Shown piece by piece: positions 22,614 to 57,800 of a DNA stretch of 64,000 bases. The stretch's first letter is position 1, and every line of letters starts with the position of its first letter. Position numbers and translations under genes: made by a program. Origin of the DNA: Danio rerio. Taxonomy: Eukaryota > Chordata > Actinopteri > Cypriniformes > Danionidae. The notes beneath the pieces were generated by a model. That model did not search any database. It saw only the letters and a list, made by a program, of their open reading frames with translations, and had not been told where the DNA came from. The stretch is taken from NCBI RefSeq assembly GCF_049306965.1, contig NC_133180.1, forward strand, positions 25,177,501 through 25,241,500. The letters run 5' to 3'.

Positions 22614-23850
22614 CTGCCAGAGGTAAATATTATCAGATTTAAAATCAGATTTAGGGGCTTTCTGCAAAGTGTCACATTTTAATTCACTTTTCACAACTCT
22701 TGAAATGCATAATCGTTATTATGCACAGCTTTATAAACATAATTCTGGAATATGGAATTTTGAAGTCTGTGACATTATTTTTCTTTTAAATGGGTGTTTT
22801 TGTGTAGCAGTTTTGCTGTGTAATTATGCTTTTATGACATGAAAATAAGGCATTTCACCAACTGACTAATTACCTTTATCATCCTATTCAAGTGAAATGG
22901 ATGTTGCTTTAATTGTAATATTAAACGGAAATTCATGCAGACTGAAGTAAAAAAAGTCAAAGTTTGTCTCTGTCTTGCTTTTAATTTTCCTCAGAAAATG
23001 GTCCGTTTACACACAGAAATCAGTCTAGTAACAGATTACCTGAAGTTTCGACACTCAACCATCATGTAGGCTACTTTAGGAGTCACAGTGCACCACATCT
23101 GATACATACTGACAAATTTTTCCCAAAATTGTTGTCTACAGGCAGACACACCAAACCCATACACCTAACATTACTGAGCCTAGGCATAAAACCCTGATAA
23201 AATGCCTGATAAAAAAAAATGTCATTTGGACTTGTAGATTTTCGCATCTGATTGTGAACTCTTGATTTAAACTTAACATTTTAATTCGTACACAGCAAGA
23301 CCTCTGAAAACACAAACTATTAGTTAACAGGTACAGATGCTAATATATACAAATTCCTTGTGCATATGCATGATATAACGTTTAAAAAGTTAACTGGCAT
23401 AAAATGTCATAATGGACAGTTTTAGATTAAAAAACTGAGCATATAATATTTTCAAGACAATTCAGTGCAAATAAAATGGCAAGTTATTTCCGAGATTCCT
23501 TCGCATTGTCTGAACAAACCTGCTTTGTAAAAATCACTCCTTATCATTCAGTGTTCTTCACTATGAACAAGAAGAAGCTTTATAGCCACTATGCACTTAT
23601 GCATGCATGCAAGCTGCCATCTTTAACAGGGAAACACGTGTCAAAAGCAGCGTATTGGGAAGCACAGGTCAAGTTTTTTAAAACACTACTAAAATAATAA
23701 AGTAGTTCTAAGAATTGTTTTAAATATAAAAATTAAATGTAGACATCAAACGTACGTAAACTGTATTTCATTTTAAACATTTAATGTTATCTTATTCCAC
23801 AGTAGAACTAAAATTTAATATGTTGCGAAAGACCCGGGACTTTTATTTTG
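22614..23850. other. trmt2a first intron, no gene seen
   Basis: AT-rich, with no convincing exon on either strand and no repeat that I recognise. Short open frames here have no family resemblance. Confidence 0.5.
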
Positions 23851-24438
23851 AAGTGCAATTGAACTGTCGAAAGTAAGTGCCGAGTCTTCACTCTGACGGA
23901 GCAAGAAGTTTCTACTGCTGAAGAGGCTCGACAGTCAGAAGCAAGCACAAATGACTAACAACTGCAGGTAAACATTACAGAATTGTCTGTAAAATGATAA
24001 CGAGGAGATAAACACACCGTGAGCAAATAATTAATTGAGAGGACAAGCACCTTCGGCTGTAGCTCTCTTGCTCGCTGCTATTCGGACCGAAGACAGCACG
24101 GAAAGTGGCTTTTATACACAGTCGGTGCGGTAGGACTTAAACCGAACTTTAGTGATGGAGGACCCAACAGTACCGGAAACTGGGATTTAATTTGAATAAA
24201 GACTATCAGCTTGATTACAGCGGTCGTGTGAGGCTGTCTGGACTGAAGACGGGAGACGTGTCACTGATAAAGCGGCTGAAGTTAAAGCCCCAGCGCGGAC
24301 ATCCAGTCATCACTCCGGTCCGCCCCAGTGCAAGAGTCAATCCATCACATAACCTTCACCTGTAGGATATTTATTTACTTTTGGCTTAATAACACTCCCT
24401 AACACTTCACTTGTGTGGAGAGGAGCCGTTTGATCACC
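23851..24438. promoter_or_regulatory. Shared divergent promoter region of trmt2a (-) and atp6v0a2 (+)
   Basis: CpG dinucleotides are much denser than in the flanks, above all from 23.88 to 24.33 kb. The two start codons point away from each other, and at least one trmt2a non-coding exon must lie in or near this stretch. On the + strand a strong donor CAG|GTAAAC at 23968 hints at an alternative 5' exon. A 12-codon upstream ORF (24155-24190) would precede the atp6v0a2 start if the leader reaches that far. No TATA box is apparent. Start sites cannot be fixed by eye. Confidence 0.6.
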
Positions 24439-46958
<22,520 letters not shown>

Positions 46959-47960
46959 ACGGTCAGATGCTGAAGGTCAGATGTGGAATTTTGATGTATA
47001 ACATGCCAAATTGGTCCAACCAAATACTTTTGTGGGATGGATTGTATGAAGATCTCGCATCACACAAAGACTGTAAACGGGACTCTTGAGTGCTTCAGAT
47101 CTGTTGAATGTATTCTGTCAGCTCTTCACTAAAGTGATGCTGGGAAATTTCAGTTTTCCACCTTGTTGCCTGTTGGCTATGATTCTCCATAGCTGAGCAC
47201 ATTCCACAAGTGACTTCAAGATTTCACTTGTACATTTGCTGTAAAGCAAGTGAAGGTTTAATAGTTTATTTTGAATAGTCCAGATTTTTCATCCTGTTGT
47301 TTTCACTTCCGTGGTGTTGGTTGATTGTGTTCGTTCATAACGCTGAATGACATTTGGGCAGGTCTTCTGTTTTTGTTAGAAAATGCAGCAATGTCTAGCC
47401 CAAAAGTGCTCATTCTTAGCGCTGATCTGGGCTGTAGAGGATGGAGCTTCATGTTTGATTGAGTTCTGAGCTGATCACAGGATGATCAGGTATTTTTAAG
47501 TGCCTAACATGCTGAATGTATTCTAAGGGCTGGTGGATTGGATTCTTCTGTGGATAAAGTCATTTGAATTGAGTTGTTTTAATGGTGAAATACATGGCGT
47601 CTTTTGCATCGTCTTAAAGGCAGGTGTGAAACTTTAAAACCCTTTTCATTTTATGGTAAATGTTTTAGTGATTAACCGTCACAGATTTGGTCTCTTTTGC
47701 CTCTTCTGAATTGATTTTTAACTCTTGACTTTAATGTGAGACGTTTGGGTGTGAGGATTCATTGTGAGCCACTGAAGTCATTCCAGTTTCAGGATTCATT
47801 TTCCCTCTTTTTTAAATTTTATTTATTAACAGCGCTCGTTATTTTGATTTTGTTCTGTTGTTTGAGGAGTCTGTGCTTTAGGTGACTTACATTCCAAAGT
47901 TTGCATATGAGCTCTTTGTTTAACATTACACAATAAAAAGCTGAACCTGAGAAGAATGTT
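46959..47960 (+). other. atp6v0a2: atp6v0a2 3' UTR
   Basis: About 1 kb of unique sequence follows the TGA at 46956-46958. AATAAA at 47932-47937 is the first strong poly(A) signal and sets the likely 3' end near 47955. Confidence 0.7.
47932..47937 (+). terminator. atp6v0a2: Poly(A) signal of atp6v0a2
   Basis: AATAAA about 970 bases after the stop codon. Confidence 0.7.
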
Positions 47961-48118
47961 TGAATCTCTTACCCCTGGTCCATTTTCAAGCACCCCTATA
48001 TTACATGCATACAGTTGAAGACAAAATGATCTCTTCTGTTGAAGATTTCCCAAGTGCTGTTTAACACCGTTACTGTCACAGAATTTCCTATAATCTGCTT
48101 CTTAAGTCTAATGTCACG

Positions 48119-48212
48119 TAGACATGGGACGATAACTGTTTTCAAGATATACAGCGGTTTGGAAAAATCAAGGCTTTAAAACCGCCAACATTTTCTGCTA
48201 CACCGTTCCTAA
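48119..48212. mobile_element. Solo end of the hAT family found at 61545-61962
   Basis: TAGACATGGGACGATAACTG through AACCGCCAACATTTTCTG matches the inverted right arm of the 61545-61962 element. The rest is missing. Confidence 0.65.
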
Positions 48213-51200
48213 GGTGTGTGTAAGATTTCCGTTTCTCAGATCAGAGTTGAAATCCTCAAAGCTGCCTGTTCAATCTTCAGATCATTGTGTCAGTCGTGCA
48301 CATCAGAAAAGCAGTTTCTCATTCCTTTGAACAGGTTGCAAATGCTTTTGTACATCCACACAAATGATTATGTGCAATTCTCTGATGTTTCCTACATTAT
48401 CAGTTGCTGATGTCATGTTGATCATAATGTATCATTTTGGTCTCCATTGAATAGTTTCACCCCCACAACATTTATTCGTTTGTTCAAGTCTTGACATGCA
48501 AAATGGCTGAACAAGTCATAATATTTAGTCATGATGCTTTTTCCTGTACATTTTCAATAGACTTTTTTTCTAAATCTATCTAGAATTGGTACATTTCTCC
48601 CAGGTGAATCTTGACTTTTTCTAATGAAGGTGCATCTCGAAGCGGATTGTCCTATGTTCACGTTTGTTTTGCTTTTTCTTTGTGCTATGCAGTGCAGTAT
48701 TTTCCTTTCTGTATCACAACAACTTCTCTTGTCTTTCTACAAACTACAGTGCAATTAGAAAAAAAAAAAAGAGAGAGAAACGTTTGCCAGTAGTTTACAT
48801 CAATAAATTCCTCCAGCGCACACCCTTATTTTGAAATCATGACTAAGTAATTTGTCATCCCTACACAATGGTGCAAGGATTTGTCATTCTGATGCCACTG
48901 ACATGTACGTTGACAGAAATGTAGTTCAGAGTAGGATTTTGAGCAGGAGACTGAGTTTCGCAGGTGTTTTGCTATTTGTATGCGTGGTTTTAAGAAATCA
49001 AAAGTTAAAAACAAAGAACTTTTCAAATTAAAAATTTAAATCTTGTACAATAACACTGACAAATAATGCACATTTGATCAATCTTACAGAAGTGTCCACA
49101 TTTTAATATTAGCAGTATTGAATTTAACACATTTTATTTGAAGTCTTTAAACGGGGTTTGAAGATTACTCTGTGTAAGTGAAATGCTACACAAAGTCCTT
49201 GAACGTCCATGAATTGGCTGTTCGTAGAAGCGTGAGAACCCTGTTTAAATTAAACACAATTCTTCATATTAAAATCATATATGTAGTTAAACATCTTCAC
49301 ATTTTTTGGCAACTGAAGAAAAGTTAAAACCTGTTTTATGTTTATATAGTCTATTACATAGACTGAATAGTCATGCGACTGACTCGTGTGTTTGGCTGTA
49401 AAATCACATCTACAGATATAAACAGCCGCAGGTCGGATTTTCTGCCACAGAAGAAATCCTCATTCATTCATTTTGATTGTACCAAAACCCTTTTACTGCC
49501 TGCTACCAAATGAATGACCATATTTTGACTTTTAATGAAGGACTGTTTTAAATAATGGTTTACACTACACAGCATTGTTGGTTTACAAAAAAAATACACT
49601 TGATTTTGGTTTTATTTGAGAAAAAAAAAAAAGAAAACATGTTGAATGAGAATTGGAATTTTTTTTATGGCATACTTCAACAAATAAAGGTGATTTAGTA
49701 TTTAAATGATTAGTTTAATTAATAAAAAAATAATAAATTGGTCGTATACTTCATAGTATAGGTATTAATTCCTTTTATTATAAACCAACCTATCAATCAT
49801 TTGGTAGAGGTAAATATTTTCTAAATTATGGGATGTGATGGAACAAAACAATTTGAGTGTGTTAACTAGTGACATTAGGAGTTAAGAAATTCAATCATGG
49901 TTTTCTTATTGCAGCAGTTAAAGGGTATTTTTGCTAATATTTCAGTCATTTTTTACTGACAGTATCATTTAGATTTAGTTTTTATTTTATTGTGAATTTC
50001 TTCATTTTATTTTAGTTGCCTAAACCGTTTCAACCAATAGTTTTTGTTTACTAAAATAATGGTGTGAGGACACCCTGAAAGTAAAAAGATTGTCAATCTG
50101 CAAGTTATGAAATAGAGGTTTAGGCTTTTTAAAACATAAAACAAATCATCTCTCCCCCTTCATTCGACATCAAAACAGTCCTAAAACATGCATACAGACA
50201 TAAAAAGTGCCTGCCGGTATGCGACGTCAGTGTGTTTTAATAGAAAAGACATTTATATCATACATGGACCGCTTGTCAAGAGCAAAGCTTGGACTAGCTG
50301 ATGTGTTTTGGATTAAAGAGGCATTTACAAGTAAACATTTTGGTTAAAATTCTGATTTTTACCAAACCACAGCATTTATTAGGATGGCATAGCATCATTA
50401 CTTTTGTTTCCTTTAAAATAAGAAGTATATGGTTATCACAAAATACATATGGTGGCGTGAGTGCAAAATAAGACTTCTACATTCTTGACAGCAATCGGGA
50501 ATAAGGTGAGAACTGATCTCCAGCGATGTCACGTCTGAACCCACAGCTTTGAGAACAAGAATTGCTTCAAAAGAATTAGCAAAATGACAACATTTCCTTT
50601 TTTGTCCCTCCTGAGTCCTGATGATCATTTTTAACCACGTAACAAATTTGTACTAATCTCATGTGTTGGTACAGGGGCTCTCAAATTACCAAGTCAAAAA
50701 ATGATGACAATATACAATGTGCTTCTCGTCCCAGCAGCCCTTTCCTTCAGGGCATGTTTTAAACCACTATATCGCTACTACTGCTAATAAATACAAGCAC
50801 TTTATAAACACACCATCAGTTTGCTTGTGTTGTATCACACGTTGCATTATGAATGGAAAATAGTTTGCCGTGTTCTCTGAGAGAAGCCGGCGGATGACTT
50901 GTTTACTTTTATTGGTTGATCGTTCGCTCATTCATTAAGTATCCTGATTGTACAAAAAAACTATTTTAATTGCATTGATATGCATCGTACTGTGGCAGTC
51001 ACAGTAACATGGACATGACCACAGGGGGCTCTACTGAGTCAATGCAGGAAGCAGTTAATTAATGTGCATGACGATCTGTGGATCTAAAAATAGGTTTGTC
51101 TGAAGCTCATTGGTGAACCGAAGAACGAGATCATTCCTGTCTAATTATCTATGCAAAGTGGGTGAAGCCAGGAAGAACGTCTGTAGCTGGGTGTCCAATA

Positions 51201-51819
51201 AAAGAGTACGATCATGTTCCTCTGACATAGGCAAATATTCAATCTTCCTTTGCCCAAATATGGTATTTTTGCTGATATGAAGCAAAGCTGAACAATCAGA
51301 TCATTGAGTAGTTGAGTGTCCTCTCCTTTATATGCCAGTTTCTTCATGTGTTGTCCAGCAGGGGGCGGCGAGGAGCATATTTGATATGATCTCATTAGAA
51401 ACAAGACTCCGTCTCGTGTGCGTCACTGTAAGAGATGCAGGGAAAGTGCATACGTGAAGGGGTTGTTCTGAATAAAAAGAACCTGATTCACTTTGGAAGA
51501 TAATCTAGGGCGGCACTTGGCTAGAAGAGTTCAGCTGCGCATTTCTCACACTCTCACACACACACACACACACAATCATCACTGAGGTGAAAACATTTTT
51601 CAGAGTCTGTTCAATAGTTGGGCAAAGGTATATGTCATTGGGCTGCAATTGCACACTCACGCTAAATACACACACTCTCTATCTCTATCTAAGAGATTCA
51701 AAGAGTGGAGGTGTTCACACCTTGCCTCCACTTTCTCTGCGCCCCTGACGAATCTGTGTAGAAGATTTATTCCTCAGTTGTTTCTGTGAGTCTGCAGAGT
51801 CAGTCAAGTGTCTGTGTGT
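48213..51819 (-). other. Convergent intergenic region with probable osbp2 3' UTR
   Basis: No coding signal was found. The stretch next to the osbp2 stop is its 3' UTR. On the minus strand AATAAA occurs at 51770-51765 and 50380-50375, so the UTR could be about 55 bp or about 1.4 kb, or longer. A short (CA)n lies at 51550-51573. The remainder is AT-rich with nothing recognised. Confidence 0.45.
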
Positions 51820-54800
51820 TCAGAAGATCTCTGGACACATACTCCAGTCCTGTCGATCTTTGGCCTCCCAGTATCCCCCCTTATAAACGAAGATGTTCTC
51901 TCCCGTCATTTCATCCGTCGTCTGGTGGAACCACAGTGGTTTATACCCCTCAAAGTCTTCTCCTGGAACACAAAACAACAGTTCATCTGTTTTCACAGGT
52001 AATAAACAACAGAGGAACAGCCGAAAGACTGGCTGACACTGTACCACTTCAAAAACAAATCTTTAATGACTGGAGCTTGTTAGACTGACCACTGTTACAC
52101 TGTAGGATCTCATTATTGTCATAATGTCAGGCTGAACAACAATCTAGATGTGCCAAACACAGACATATGCAAGACTCAGCAGTGTTCATTTCGGTAAAGT
52201 GAGAAAACGAACGTGCACACACACAAAAAAAAACTGCATTCGCCTCTCTTCCAGATGTGACATTTATAAATAGCAAATGATCTTGAAATTGTGGGCAGCT
52301 GACGACTGTTCGATCTCATGAACAACACCTAATTATTATTAGCATTCTCATATAAAAGAGCACATGCCAATATACTCATTTCTGAGGTAGAGGCTCATGT
52401 AGGGACACTTATTTAGTCTATCCTAGAGGGATTTGCAAAATAAAAAAAAACTAAAAATTACATTTCATATTATGATCACTGGTTTAAAAAACAAAAACAT
52501 GGATTGGTATTAGGACTTTCTTAATATATACAGTTTACAGTTTACTTTGGAGGGCAAATATAATCACAACGGCTAATAATTGTCTGTTGGTGAACATGCC
52601 AATACAACAATCAAAGACCACAGATTTTAGTCTAGGATTATAGGAATCTTTTAAGTTTAAAAAATTAGTCTCAGACAACCAACTCATGGGCAAAATCATT
52701 CAGTGTCAGTCAGGCTTAAGATCAGCCTAGAGATTTTAGCATCTCCTGGGCTCACCTTCATCAATGGCCCTGGAGGCCTCAGCTTCTCTCCTCCTCCTCA
52801 CGGCTCTCTGTTTTTCCTCCAGCCTCTGCTTCTCCGCGTTGGCCTCATCCCAGCGTCCCGCTTCCATTAGCCGCTGGTCCGGCCTCAGCCTGCTGTCCGT
52901 TATGCTCACACCATCCTCCTCCTCGTTCAGGGTCAAAGCCAGAGAAGAGAAATAATACATGTTCTCTGCATTTTCTCTAGACAACAAGAAGAGAAGAAAG
53001 AACTGAATAAAACAAGTGATAAAAATATCACAGAAAATTCTACAATTCATTGTACAAATACTCCAGATAGTTCAGGTCTGTCAGTAATAGTAACAGTAGC
53101 AGTTTAAAAGCCAAATAGTGCCTAACCACCTACTTGCATACCAAACTAACTAAATATGAAGCACATCAAAGGCGACAAAGCTCCATGACACACCTGCCGA
53201 CTACATAATCATTAAGGACCAATGGTAGCTCAAAGGAGTTGAGGAACGAAAAAAAGATCCTCAAAAGGTTTGCTTTGATGGGCTGTTTCAAATTGCCGAA
53301 ACAAACTCAAAAGGCAAGGCAAACTGCATTTATAGAGCACAATTTTATACAACCGTTGTTGACTCAAAGTGCTTTACAATGAAATAAAATATTTGAGAAA
53401 ATAAAATAAAACCTGTATTAAAAAATGTAAGAAAAGGAAATATTTATGTAATACTAAAATACAGATAAGAAATTACATGTATGAGTCACTCAAAGGCAAG
53501 GAAGTAAAAATAAGTCTTTAAGTTAGATTTAAAAGTATCCAAGGATAGAGAAATCCTGATGTTCAACGTGAGACTGTTCCAGAGCCTTGGGGTCGCAACA
53601 CAGAAAACTCGATCACCTTTTGATTGGCAGCGAGACCAAGGGATCGACAGAAGAAACGGATCATGGGACCTTAATGGTCTACAAGCTGTATATGGCCTAA
53701 TAAGCTCACTGACATAAACCAGGGCAGAATCGTGCAAAGCTATATATGTGAAAAGAAGCATTATTAAATTAACTCTGAATTTTAGAGGAAGCCAGTGCAA
53801 TGAGGCGAGGACAGGGGAGATGTGATCTCTTTTCCTAATTCCTGTTATTAATTTGGCAGCTGCATTCTGGACCAACTGTAACCGAGAGAGTGTTGACAGA
53901 GTAGACCAATGTACGAGGAGTTGCAGTAGTCTAACCGAGAGGAAATAGGAACTTCGTTGTTGCCAATTTTGATTCTTAGTAGAACCTTTACCGGGGGCGG
54001 TAGTTTGTTTGTAGTCAGTAGTGTAGTAGTAGTGGTTAGTAGCAGTCTGGTACCATAGGTCCTTTGTTCTCCAGGTAGTTTGATGGTTGGTAATGAGTTT
54101 GGTCAGTAGTTAGTTCAGTAAATATAGGCCCCGGTATTCTTCAAACTACAGTAAGTTGTTTTTTGTCCTTCATTTGTGGGCAAAAATAAGTTTGAAAATG
54201 TAGAGGGAAATGATATACTGTCTGCGAACCTACTTCTCCTCATGCAGCAGTAAGTGGGGTTTTAAATGTTCTAAGAAAGAGCAGTTTTATAAACATGACT
54301 ATGAACTGTGAGAAAATGAAGCACTTCAACAGCCACAGAGCTCCATGACTCACTCGCTGACTGCTCATCATGGACCAATGGTAGCTTAAAGGAGTTGAGG
54401 AACGAAAGGAACTACCCCAAAAGGTTTGCTTTGGTGGGCTGTTTCAAATTGCCGAAATAAACTCAAAAAGAACTTTGTGGTCAATTTTAAATCTTAGTAG
54501 ACCTTTACCGAGGTCAGTAGTTTGTTTGTAGTCAGTAGCGTAGTGTAGTAGAAGTGTTTAGTAGCAGTCTGGTACCATAGGTACATAGTACTGCAAGTTG
54601 ACTGTTGGTATCGAGTTTGGTCAGTAGTAAGTTCTGCAAATAAAAGGCCCTAGTGCACTTTAAACTAAGTTGTTTTTTGTTCTTCATTTGAGGGCAAAAA
54701 GAAGTTTGAAAAGGTTGAGTAAACGATATACTGTTTCCAAACCCCCCGAACCTACTACTACTAAGTGGGGGTTTTAAATGTGCCCCACTGCTTGAGTGTA

Positions 54801-57800
54801 CTGGTAAACACAACAACAACGGTAGCTGAGAGAGAACAATTTCACAAACATAACTATGAACTGCGAGAATACGAAGCATGTCAAAGCGACATAGCTCCAT
54901 GACTCACCAACCAATTGCATAATCATCATGGACCAATGGAAGTCCAAAGCTGAGGAACGAAAATGAACTACGCCAAAAGGGTTGCTTTGGTGGGCTGTTT
55001 CAAATTGCCGAAGCGAGATCAAAAAGAACTTTGTTGTGGCCATATATGATTCGAAATCACATAATTTTTAAAATTTGAAGTATACCGAGGCCCTAATTCA
55101 CTACTTGCTTGCTCTGAACTGAAAACTCTTAGACAAAATTTGGTAGGCCTCTGAACATATATGGTTAGTTTACTAATAAGTTTGATCAGTAGTTCTCCTG
55201 TTAGGTAGGTGGATAAGTAGTTAATCCTGCAAGTAATTCATTCTGTCAGAAAGAAGTCTTTTAGGCAGATATTTAGTTTTGCAAGTAGATAGGATCTTAC
55301 ATTATTAACAGATTACCATACTAACCATTCTAAATCAACTAATTTCAGACTCAGTTTGGTAAGGAATGCCTTATTACTTTAGTTTAAGTAGTTATTTTCG
55401 AAGGTGGTCAGAAAGGAGGTTAGCTTTTGCTAGTTCAGTCTGTCAGTAGTGAGTCTGGGAGAAAGGTAGTTCTACAAGCAGGTTTTTGAGTGTCATCATG
55501 ACTGATATTTGATGGGAGTGTCTTACGGTAGAGGGTATTTCTTCCACAGCAGTTTGGGTGAGAGGGTCTGATAGACGGTCTTCTGCTTTCCCTCAGAGCT
55601 GCTGCTTCCTCTGCTGCTCTGCACAATCTTGGCGCTCTCCATCTTCTCATCCCATGTGCCTGACAGGATGTAGTTTGCCTGACCATCACTGTCCATCACC
55701 ACCCCTGTGACCTTACAGTGGAAGAACAAGGAGAACAAGGGTAACAAGCTCTAAGGCTGAACTACAGAAGCATAAGGACAGAGCACGATGGAAAGATGGT
55801 TTAGCTGGCTCTTATCTGCTCGCAGTATTATGTGAACGATTACAGGAAATGGTCTGGGAAAAGGTACAGGGAAAACCGTCCTAAAAAGGTACCTTTCGTG
55901 GGACTTCCCTTGAAAAGTAACTGTAGGGAGAGAACTTGAGCTGACAGGTCTCTTTGGTCCTGTGGTTGACTATATCAATATCTCCTGACTGAAACAAAGA
56001 AACAAGAAAGACTTGGTATTAAATCAATAGTTCTCAAAATCAAGTTATAAGAGATTATTATTATTATCAGTTTTTGTCATAATAGGAAAAGTTTCTCGAA
56101 GCTTAAAAACAAAACATTTAAAGAGCCCATTTGATGCCCTTTCAGATATTATATTTCATAGAGTTTGTAATGTAGCGAAAACAAACAACACTGCTGACTT
56201 GTTCAAGAAGTTGAGAGTAATTCAGTTTACCTCTAACATACTTGTCTGTGGCTGTCCTCAAACAATGTCTACTTTGACTAAACATTAAATTGTTGCTTCA
56301 CCCACAGATTTTTTCAATTGTCAAAGTCCTTTGTTTATCTTCAGGACACAAACTAGGATATTTTAAATGAAATCTGAGAGCTCTCTCATCCTTCACAGTC
56401 AACAACGGTCCAGAGATGTTAAAAATGTCTTTTACAGTTTTTTTTAATCACAACTGTTCTTGGAGCTTTATCTGATTACAGTTAAACCACTGAAGTCACA
56501 TGGAATATTTTTGGTTCTTTTTTTTGTGGGCTTTAAACATCTCTGGATTGTTGCTGTCTAAGGAGGGTCCAAGAGCAAAGATATCTTCATTTGTGTTCTG
56601 AAGATGAATGATGGTCGTCGGGGATTGAAACGACACGAGAGTGAGTGATTAATAATAAAATAATTCTTTAAACCAAGGGTGCCCAAACTCAGTCCTGAAG
56701 GGCCGATGTCTGCAAAGTTTAGTTCCAACCCCAATCAGACGCACCTGGGCTAGGTAATCAAGCTCTTACTAGGGCTGTTTCTCAATTCCAAGAACACTGA
56801 GAAGGGACTTGTCTTGCGTTCATGTGAAGACCGGTCTTGCCAGGTTACCTCGGAAGAACAAACTCAGGAGACTGCGAGAACTGAGAATACCTCCTGTGAG
56901 AAATGAGATGCTGCGTTCTTCCTGATAGTCACATGACCTTCATGCATTTTTAACGTAAAAGTTTTTAAACATTACAGCATTTACACAATCATTTATTTCT
57001 TTCCCCCTTTTCAATATACATAACAGGCATAAAAACCTTAAAAATATACGTTGTACCGAAAAAAAAACAAATATGAATACGAATTTCAGCAAATAAACAC
57101 CCTTACTGTGTTGATGCTTTTATTAAGATTTTCATGGTAATGTTTACTTTCACTTCTTTAGGGAAACTCCTGAGATAAATAAGTTCAATCTCTGAACTTT
57201 GATAATAAATCTATAAAAATGCTGTGCCCACCTCTTTTATTCATTCACAATGACTTCAGGAACTTCTCGAGCTAGTTCGGTGCTCAAGTCTGCATCGGTG
57301 CATCATTGATATCAAGAACACATTTGGGAACTTTGACGCATCCTTCGTTCTTGTGGTCTAGAGTTTTAACTGATCTTTGGCGGTTGATGATGAGGTTACA
57401 TTAGGACACAAGATCGCTGAAAAACGCTGAACACATTTTGACAAACAGCCCAGGCTAGGTTTTGAGTCAATTTTGGAGCTAAAATCAGCAGGACATTGGT
57501 CCTACAGGACCATGTTTGGGCACCCCTGCTTTAAACGCCACAGTAGATGAAACCTGAGTTTGGACTATCACTAACATATATATTGTGCTGACATGTACTT
57601 ATTACTTCAGTACTATCATCTTCATTCAGATTTCATAACATTGATTCACTTGAGAAAAATGGAAAACCACCTAAACAAAGATAGAAATCTTTAAAAAAAA
57701 GCATCCTAAATTCACAGCTAATGCTGTTGCACAAATTTCTTTATCCCTATTTTTATACGTTTAGTATATGTTGAGTCTTTTTAGATTCAGAAACGGCCAT

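Noticed and set aside
53486-53875. 129-codon open frame on the minus strand, at first a candidate gene
   Set aside because: The residues are those of the ORF2 tail of fish L2-like LINEs, and the copy is 5'-truncated.
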